From Acheta domesticus (Eukaryota > Arthropoda > Insecta > Orthoptera > Gryllidae), in assembly GCA_031308135.1 (NCBI GenBank), contig JAHLJT010009419.1, positions 178,086,961 to 178,150,960 on the forward strand: a DNA stretch of 64,000 nucleotides, given 5' to 3'. Below the pieces are notes generated by a model, which had not been told where the DNA came from, did not search any database, and worked only from the letters and a program-made list of their open reading frames with translations. Shown piece by piece: positions 53,801-62,010 of the stretch; the stretch's first letter is position 1, and every line of letters begins with the position of its first letter. The position numbers were made by a program, and so were the translations under genes.

Positions 53801-55335
53801 TGTTATATAAATTACTATATTCATGTCTCTTGCAACATTGACGTCAACGCTGCATACCGTTGTTTAAGGACCGAAATTGTAAGAAAATTCACCAAGGATT
53901 TCCCCTGGTATCTTCACCACAAGGAATGCAACCATCTCGATGACTGGGACCACCACATCAACTAAATGGTCTCAAGCACCTAAATCACCTACAACAAACA
54001 TATCTACCACTTCTATTCTGGCAACTCTTACCGTTTCAAGTATCTGGACCACTTCAACTACTTCAATCACTTGGACAACCGCTCCTTCACCGTTATTCAG
54101 AAACTCTGATAATAACGTCCAAAAACATCACATTCACCACAGAATCAATCAAACACATTATCCATCTCAATCGTCTAACAAATGTTTACAAAGTAACTGA
54201 ATAATTGAACTCAGTTTCAGTTCAAAATTTTATTGACTAGTAACTTTTGGTTGAAATAACTTTAATTTATTCAATCATGGTTCGATTCATTCTTATGGTT
54301 CTTATGGATTCTTCTCAATGGTTATTGTGGTAGCAGTTGGTTTATTCTTAATCAGTTAAATTCTGATGTTAAAACTGCTAAATTCAATCCAAAGTATTTC
54401 TGCCCTTCTCGGCAAAATAAGGGTAACCCACAAGAATGTTGTTTTAAGAAAAACAGAACTGAATACTTCACAAATACTCTTGAAAAAAATATATGTAAAG
54501 TAGCTCTTCAGGAATAAAGTAGCGTGTAATGTGTGCGTCAGCTGTGTAGAATTTTTCAGAAAAATACCAGTGGATGATCCTGTTCACAGAAAAAAACAAT
54601 CTTGCTCCGAGAGGCACATATGCTAAAACTGTTTGGTTACTTCTTATACCACACATGAAATTCATTTTACAATTTAAAAGTTGATTCTGCAAGAATCATT
54701 GTACATACATTTGCAGGTTTTATTACTTCACTTTTAGCGACAACTTTATTGTTCACATTTCATAAATTGCGTGAGTAAAATTTCGCCATTGTCATGTTTT
54801 TTTTTCATTTAATACGACTAATGCAAATCGAGTTCTACTCATTTGAAAAACAGTTTATTTTTTACATTGCAGAATAGAAACATTTAAGTGATTTAACGTA
54901 ACAGCGTCATAAAGCAAGCGTGTTCCCATGCTGATACTGTCGCTGTAATTTATGTTCACTCGACGACCTCGTTATCAACCGAGAGATCTCTTCTGTGCCC
55001 ATAAAGTGATGACTTGCGCATTTCGTTGTCGCGTTGCTTGATGGGGTATTGTATTATTTCACGTCTATTACGGGCGACGCTTTTGATTTACTGCCAACGG
55101 CTTGCGGATCAAGCTTCGTACGCGTCCGCGGCACGCAACCGCTGGCCGCGTATACGATGCTCTAGTCCCTGCCCTGAGTCAGAAAAGGAGCGTGTTCTGA
55201 AATTATATCTGAACTTCCGTTTCGCTTCTGCTTCAATAACACCTCTCATCTCTCTGCTTATTTTTGCCTTTTAGACGGTCCCAATAATAATAGCGCTTAG
55301 GATCTGTCAACATTGTTTCATGAAGCGCATATATT
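53801..55335. other. No gene recognised
   Basis: AT-rich. 53940-54110 encodes a Ser/Thr-rich low-complexity frame with CAACTAC-like units. 54960-55270 is slightly GC-richer. Nothing is recognisable. Confidence 0.5.
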
Positions 55336-55339
55336 GTTG

Positions 55340-56303
55340 TTTTAAGGAATAATGACAAAAACAATATAACATTAATATTGTCCTTTAATCATATCTTTGT
55401 GATATTGGAATGCGCATAAAAATAAGCTTATTATTTATTATTACCAAGAATTTCAAGTAATATTGAGTACTGCATTACAAATTTATTTTCATTGTTAGCG
55501 AGAGGATTTTTATGCCCTAAAAAAATCTTGAAATGTGCTTTTAAAAATATACATTTATGACCCAAAAATTCTGAAATATGCGCTATAATATGCCATTCAA
55601 ATTAGCTATTTAATTTCCTCTATAAACCTTTCTTAATAAAATTCTGGAGAAAGATGCTTGAAATGAAAATATATATTTTTGTGCAAACATAATATAATAT
55701 AGCCTACTTCGCGAGAGAAATACAGTAGTACATTGTATGACTTGTATTTCATCTGACTGATTTAAAAAATATGTTGTCAAGAAATATCCTACATTTGCAC
55801 AAGTATTTTATCATCTGTAGAAAACAAAACAAAAAACAACTGTGACAAGCTGTTTCGAATCAATGGATACTCACAAGCAAATAGATTCTATAAAAATATT
55901 ATACGTTTTATAAATGTCTCTATTTTAACGAAATATGCAAAATATATGCGCCCATAATTGCACGCAAATGCACTAACATATTAATCTACTCAGCATCATT
56001 TTCTAACCAAATGTCAAGATTTTTCAGTTAGCTACGCTCTGAAGCAGCGGACAGAAAATGCAAAATCATAGAAATCCGCTCCCTGTTCATTAGTATTTAC
56101 TTAAAAAACTACTTTCAAAATCTGCACAAGATAGGGACTGAAGCCGATCAATTACTAAATCGATTAAGTACTCAAATTACTTAATATTCTTAGTAATAAT
56201 GAATAATAAGCTAATTATTATTATTATAACAATACAATATTACAAAGATATGATTAATGGACAATATTAATGTTACATTATTTTTGTCATTATTCCTTAA
56301 AAT
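55340..56303. mobile_element. Long-palindrome (foldback) element interrupted by hAT-like copy B
   Basis: Arms 55340-55471 and about 56167-56303 are inverted repeats of roughly 135 bp at about 85% identity: TTTAAGGAATAATGACAAAA, AACATTAATATTGTCC, TTAATCATATCTTTGT, AAGCTTATTAT, TTATTAC.AAGAAT, AGTAAT and GAGTACT on the left, all present in reverse on the right. Without the hAT-like copy the loop would be only about 90 bp. Two-layer nesting: the palindrome came first and the hAT-like insertion later. Confidence 0.8.
55488..56093. mobile_element. hAT-like non-autonomous element TAGGG-1, copy B
   Basis: The element proper is 55496-56085 (590 bp). The left end TAGCGAGAGGATTTTTATG and right end reversed CAGGGAGCGGATTTCTATG are degenerate forms of copy C's ends. 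It is flanked by TTCATTGT and TTCATTAG (6 of 8). The right 350 bp aligns with copy A and the left 150 bp resembles copy C, so copy A appears to be an internally deleted form. Confidence 0.8.
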
Positions 56304-56629
56304 TGCGAGCTTTGCTTACCAGACAGGCAATATGTAATAATAATAATAATAATAGTAATAATAATAACAACAACAATAATAATCTATATTATTGTGTGAT
56401 ACAAAATTGTTGACCAAGTAAATCCCTCTCTCAAGTGTTTTTAAGACCATGAACATTAGTATTGCTCAACCTAAAAGTTGGTGGGACGTTTGGGACTTCT
56501 AATTGTAAAACATTCCAGAACAAGTTTAACCACATAATTTGTGGACAATTATAATTGTTATACGTAATTTTTGTATTAAATTTGTTAATACATTTTGTTA
56601 TTTTCCATAAACACCTTTTGGGAAATGCT
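56304..56629. other. No gene recognised; (AAT)n run
   Basis: An AAT/AAC trinucleotide run at 56334-56382, then AT-rich sequence into the next island. Confidence 0.6.
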
Positions 56630-56879
56630 AGCCAGCGCCTAGCAACGCGATCTCCCGCTGGCGCCTTCTGGCAATAACGTCCGTCGCGCCGTCCCATCTC
56701 GGCTTCGTGCACCGGAGCCTCGCGCCGGCGTCTTGCACGGCCCCTTCGATAGCATCTGAAGGCGCTCGTAGCGGCGGCGGCGGCGGCAGCGGATGCTACG
56801 ACGGCGTCCAGACGGCGCGCGCTTCGCCCCCGCCCCGCGCGTCGATTCCTTCTCGACTTAGCGCCTCCGCCCCCGCCCC

Positions 56880-57290
56880 GCCACCGCCACCACCGCCCCG
56901 CCACCGCCGCCTCGCCACCGCCACCCCGCCACCGCCACCCCGCCACCGCCACCCCGCCACCGCCACCCCGCCACCGCCACCCCGCCACCGCCACCCCGCC
57001 ACCGCCACCCCGCCACCGCCACCCCGCCACCGCCACCCCGCCACCGCCGCCCCGTCACCGCCGCCCCGCCACCTTCGCCCCGCCACCACCGCCCCGCCAC
57101 CACCGCCCCGCCACCGCCGCCTCGCCACCGCCGCCCCGTCTCCGCCTCCCTACCACCACTGCCCCGCCACTGCTGCCCCACCACTGCCGCCCCGCCACCG
57201 CCGCTCCGCCACCGCCGCCTCGCCAACGCCGCCCCACCACCACCGTCCCGCCACTGCCGCCACCGCTGCCGGCGCCTCCACTTCAAGCGC
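56880..57290. repeat. 14-bp minisatellite CCCCGCCACCGCCA
   Basis: Roughly 12 near-perfect 14-bp units at 56915-57050, followed by variants with 9- to 15-bp spacing (CGCCACCACCGC, CCACTGCCGCCC). Fourteen is not a multiple of three, so the minus frames give a 14-residue Gly/Arg/Trp/Val cycle. Confidence 0.9.
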
Positions 57291-57929
57291 CACTGGCGCC
57301 CTCGCCCATTGACACTGTTGCCACCGTCGTTACAGATATCTCCGTCCTCACCGGCAACTCTTCCCACTTCCTCCCATATTCTGCCTCTTCTACCATTTCC
57401 GCCAACGCCACCGCCACTGCCACCCTCATCGTGCCCTTCACTGCTGCTTCCTATCCTTCCATCCTTTCCATGCTTTCGCTTTCCCGCCTCCACCTTCGCG
57501 TCTAGCTCTGCCTCCGTCTTCGACGCCAACTCTGCCTTCGTCTCCATCTCATGTCCACCTTCGCCCTCACCTCCGTCTACGCCTCCACCTCCTCCTCCAT
57601 CGCCACTTCCACCGCCACCGCCATCCCTTCCCCTCAATCCACCCTCATCCCCAAATCCGCCTTCGTTTCCACCATGTCTACTTCCAGCCCCCCACCTTCA
57701 CTTCCATCTCCATCTCCGCCTCACTTTAAGCCTCCACCTCCATCTACTCTCCAGCACCACTCCACTTCCGCCTCTTCCATCCCATTCCCCTCCGCCGTCA
57801 TCACCACCGTCGACGACCTCTCTGCCCGTCGCCGCCGCCTCCCCTGCGAGGCGTGGGCGACGGCGCCTGTCGCCGACATCGACGTAGTTTCCGCGCCACT
57901 TGCGTGGGAGTCGACGGCGACAACGGCGG

Positions 57930-58450
57930 CGGTGGCAGAATACGGGGACGGCGGCGGCGACGGTGGCGGCGACGGTGGCGGTGGGGCGGCAGGGCGGCGG
58001 GGCGAGGGAGCGGCGGGGTAGCGGGGCGGCAGGGCGGCGGGGGCAGTGGGGCAGCGGAGCGGTGGGGGCGGCGGAGCGGTGGGGGCGGCGGGGCGGCGGC
58101 GGGGCGGCGGGGCGGCGGGGCGGCGGGGCGGCGGGGCGGCGGGGCGGCGGGGACGGCGGGGACGGCGTAGTGGCGGGGCGGCGGGGGCGGCGGGGACGGC
58201 ATGGCGGCGGGGCGGCGGGGCGGCGTGGGCGGCGGGGCGGCGGGGTGGCGGGGTGGCGGGGCGTCGGGGCGGGGGGCGTCGGGGCGGGGGGCCGTGTGCG
58301 GCGGGGCGGGTGGGGTGGCGCGGTGGCGGAATACGGGGACGGCGTTGGCGGTTGCAGCAATGGCGTTGGCGGCGGGGGCGGTGGCGGCAGTGGGAGTGGC
58401 GACGGCAGTGGTGATGGTGGCGGTGGTGGCGGCGGCGGGGGAGGGAGTGA
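57930..58450. repeat. G-rich octamer array (GGGGCGGC)n
   Basis: GGGGCGGC and GGCGGC units, best ordered at 58080-58260, with degenerate GGCGGGGGC and GGTGGC variants outside. Multiple G4 runs predict strong quadruplex formation on the plus strand. Confidence 0.9.
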
Positions 58451-58560
58451 GTGCGGTCGGCCGTCGATGCGCGAAATCGACGCCCACGCCGTTTCTCGGC
58501 ATTGCGCCGCCGCCGCCGCTGCCGAATTCGGCGCCAGACGGTAAGCAGACGATGTGGAGC

Positions 58561-59720
58561 GGGGGGTTGCGGCGCCATCGAAGAACGCCTTCGGAGCTTC
58601 TTTTCCACGCCACGAAAGGGTATTTTCAGTTTCATGCGACGTTTGAGGAAGGTATGTGTGTCTTCCGATCTTGATGTTGTCCAAGGCGTGGGTAGTTTGT
58701 CTATTCGTCTGTTTTATTCGTAATTACATTTCTAATATTTTAGAAATTCACTTCTGGAAATTCAATGGAATTTAAAGTTTCGTTGTTGAGAAGATAAAAC
58801 TTCTCTTTGTGATCCTTAAATACTTCTAAATTCACTTTCACAACATCTATTTTTTTCTACGTATTATGTACCCACATTCCTACTCGCACTTTCGTTTTGT
58901 GCCAACAATTTTTAACAACCTTAAATATTCTGATGAATGGAAGACATGGTCTTATACGTAATGCAGACCTTTTAGTGAGAGAATAAAAGCTGTAAGTATA
59001 CTATTACTAGAATAACGGCAGCAGAATACAGATGAAATACCGTAATTTAAGAATGGATGATAAAATAAAATTGCCGGGTATTGTGAAGGAATTGTTATAT
59101 TGTGAAGTTCTTGAGTTCTAGTTGAAGAATATTTTGTTTTAATATAGAGGTCGGTCTTCGTGAATAAGAGGCATGTACTTTCCATAATGACTTGCAATCT
59201 TCAGAAGGTGCACTTAACTATTTTTCGTTCTTCATTGTTTAGTAATTTCTGTGGTATGTTACTGTAAGAATAGGCTTTTCAGCTTATGCAATACTTCCAA
59301 GTTTTGTCTGTGTGGGTTGCTCGTGAATAAATCTGAAGTTATTCTCTTTATTTACGACACTTCCTCTTTCTAACTGAGAACTGTTTTGACAGCTAGACGA
59401 TATATACTCATGCTATTGCTACAAGTATAATATTTTTTTCTCATTTTTATTGGATATCAATGTTCAACCACGGGAGTGGCACAAAACATTCTATACATCT
59501 GCACCCGTAGGTTCTCTACGTATATTTGTTTTCTTTCAAGACTAAATAAAAAAAAATGTACTTCTGCATTCAAGCTTGTTGACACAATGAGATTTCACTA
59601 TTTGTCAAATATACATTTATTAATCTTACACAATTTAATAGTTCACATTCAAACGTAGATACTTCTCCTTCCTCTGTTTAAGTAGATTATCCCTCATTTT
59701 CCATTTGGGGCAGACGTTCT
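58561..59720. other. No gene recognised
   Basis: AT-rich, with short open frames only. Confidence 0.5.
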
Positions 59721-60229
59721 CATGACACCTGTTCAATCTCGCGAACAATCAAGGAAACTCGCCAGCAGGGTGCAGCCTCAAATTGTCTTTCCCCCGCGCG
59801 GCCAACATTCTTCGGCTGCCCTACCTTCGAAGTTTCTCACGGCTCTAGCACGTTTATACAAAAACATAAGAAATGACACACAGATGTTCAGGCCACAAAA
59901 CGACTCTCGTTGAGCCCTCTGGCCGCAAGCGCCGAACCGCCGCGTACTTACTGTAAGCCGGGGAAGGGGGCGGCAGGCTCGGCCTCCCCCGGCGGGCGCG
60001 CGGCCCTCAAGCCATTAGCCTTTTACCTGCTTTTCTCAGACTTCGGCGGCCAGACATATTTACAAACATTCCAGATATCGCTACGTGCCTCCCGCCCCAA
60101 TACAGGCGTTAGAATTCGCCGACAACGAACGCATCTGCTAGGCAGCCGCGTCCGCGCCCGCGCCCGCGACCGCGACCGCGCCCGCCTCACCGCCCCTTAC
60201 TCTCAACCAGCATCGCGGTTCCCGTGAGA
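59721..60229. other. Moderately CpG-rich patch upstream of the retrotransposon
   Basis: Contains a (CGCGCC/CGCGAC)n run at about 60148-60190. Frames of 63 and 105 codons are unrecognised. A GTAAGTACGCG string occurs on the minus strand near 59945. The boundary with the LTR is not certain. Confidence 0.4.
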
Positions 60230-60288
60230 AAATACCAAACCTTGCTAATGAGATGCAGCCATCGCGGGCACAGCCAGTGCCATCACAA

Positions 60289-60390
60289 GTCACGTGACAC
60301 ACTTCAAAACATAACAACGAATAGCGAGCATTTCTTGTGGCACACTACGTCTCACTGTACTTCATAGGCTAGCTGCAATTGTCACGTGAC
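60289..60390. promoter_or_regulatory. Pair of perfect GTCACGTGAC E-box palindromes
   Basis: The same 10-bp palindrome occurs at 60289-60298 and 60381-60390, 92 bp apart. TCACGTGA is the core bound by bHLH-zip factors of the MITF/TFEB/USF class. If this is LTR U3, the pair could be enhancer sites of the retrotransposon. Confidence 0.4.
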
Positions 60391-61271
60391 TCTTCCCCCT
60401 CTGCACTCAGAAACATACGTTCAAATAAATACGGCAACTTGGCTCCCACGCGTCACTAGCAGTCAAACTCTACCACTACTACTGCAACTGTTATGTCGAA
60501 CTATCAGTCAATTTCGCTGCTACTACGCAGGCACTTCAATGTCATTTCTACTATGTAAAACTGCTATGTCAAACTTCTAAGTCATTTCTACTCTGCTGCT
60601 ACTACGCAGGCACTTCTAAGTCAAACTACTATACGGCTGCTACAATTACTGCTCTGTTCACTACTATGTGAAACTACGCAGTCACACTTCTACGTCAAAC
60701 TCTACTATTACGCAGTCACTCTTCAGTCAATCTCACTGCTACTATTACGCAGTCACTCTACGTCAAACTACTATTACTGCTGCTACAACTACTACTCTAC
60801 TCGTCGGACAGCCTGCGAACGAGTCAGCTGTCCTTGCTCTGCCTATCAAGGCTCCGGCAATCAATCGGCGCGGCCAGCAGGCCGTGATCAACAGTACGGG
60901 CCGCTCCAGCACGCGAGTACGCGCCCATGGTGACATCAGCCTACCAACCGTAACATCCGCAGCCCATTTCTACGGACGGCACGCACACACTCAGCCGTCT
61001 GACCTGGGTTGGTGCTTGCTCTACTCTCATCAATCTGTAAGTGTAAACTTCAAGCAAGAAGAAACTTTAATCATAAACATTCATTGGTCCTCCGGCTTAC
61101 TGTCTAACTACTTACTTGTTAAACTAATCAATATTTCAAGCATTAAATTTAATTTATACACAAGTGCATTGCCTTTCATTTGCCCCTACGAAACAATCCC
61201 CTGAAACCTGATCTGACCCTGTATGTAGTCGCTTCGCAGAACGGACCTCACACCGCGCTGCATCCACTACA

Positions 61272-61306
61272 TATAATGGTCGGCTCCGGGCCGAATCTTG
61301 TCAGCA
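61272..61306 (+). promoter_or_regulatory. TATA-like and initiator-like pair in the putative LTR
   Basis: TATAAT at 61272-61277 is followed about 28 bases later by TTGTCAGCACC, a loose initiator. It would place the transcript start at about 61302, leaving a roughly 650-base R-U5 before the primer site. Weak evidence. Confidence 0.25.
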
Positions 61307-61961
61307 CCATTACAATGTTATACAGCCACTCTCTCAATTAATACATCAGACAGGATTCAGGAATTGTTTCAGCAGGGAATGAAAGCTTTGAAACTATTTT
61401 AATCAATTGCTTCGCCAATTCACCAGTGTCGTGAAAAGTGTTACAATTCGAATCAATCAGTGAGATCAATCAACGCCTATCTACTGATTCCTTACTTATT
61501 CAGTGTTTATTTACTATTGTACTATTCAGTGTTCAGTGCTCATTTATTATTGCACAATTCAGTTTACTTACTATTTCGTTATTCAGTGCTCATTTATTAT
61601 TGTTCTATTCATTGATTTATTTACTATTACATTATACAGTGCTAATTTCTATACCAATATTCAGTGTTTTATTTGCTATTGCATTATTTATTGCTTCTAT
61701 TTATCATTGCACTAGTCAGAATTTTATTAGCTATTGTATTATTCAGTGTTTTATTCTCAATTTCTGTTGTGTTATTCAGTGTTTTTCTAATAATATCGCT
61801 TAATTCAGTGTCTATTTTGCCAAGTGTTTTTAAATTGTTATTGTAGTGTTCAGTGTGCATGTTTGTACAGGTCAACATCAGCCCACATCAGCGGCTGAGT
61901 GTGTGTTCCCCCCTTATCGCGACTTGCTAGTGCATTCACATTTTGCACATTTTTTCAAAAT

Positions 61962-61980
61962 TGGTTACGCCCCAACGCGG
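61962..61980 (+). other. Primer-binding-like site
   Basis: TGGTTACGCCCCAACGCGG starts with TGG, complementary to the universal tRNA 3' CCA, and is followed by a TGGGxGC-style T-arm complement, as in many LTR elements. The priming tRNA was not identified. It lies 31 bases before the start codon. Confidence 0.55.
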
Positions 61981-62010
61981 GCACTTGATAATTTCTAACT
62001 TAAATTCAAA

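Larger units (their letters stand above)
56630..58560. other. Largest CpG/minisatellite island of the window
   Basis: About 1.9 kb. It begins with CpG-rich unique sequence (56640-56860), continues with a C-rich minisatellite (56880-57290) and a CCNCC/TCCGCC-rich stretch (57300-57830), and ends with a G-rich minisatellite (57930-58450). A donor-like ACG|GTAAGC lies at 58541. Frames up to 328 codons are open on both strands simultaneously and carry no domain. The top strand switches from C-rich to G-rich, so the two halves could pair with each other. Confidence 0.6.
60230..61960 (+). mobile_element. Probable 5' LTR of the BEL/Pao element (left edge uncertain)
   Basis: The right edge is set by the primer-binding-like site at 61962, preceded by CA-containing sequence. 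The left edge cannot be fixed because the matching 3' LTR is outside the window. Within it are two degenerate arrays. 60440-60800 has TACGCAGTCACT and CTACTAC units. 61440-61870 has ATTCAGTGxTxATTTACTATTG units of about 20-40 bp, which is why fortuitous hydrophobic frames of 60-121 codons lie there. Tandem repeats inside LTRs are known in Pao-like elements. Confidence 0.45.

Noticed and set aside
57698..58684. 328-codon minus-strand frame and siblings
   Set aside because: Pro/Arg/Ala text from (GGGGCGGC)n, with open frames on both strands.
61438..61846. Hydrophobic frames of 60-121 codons that look like membrane proteins
   Set aside because: They lie in the AT-rich tandem array before the BEL start codon and are open in overlapping frames.
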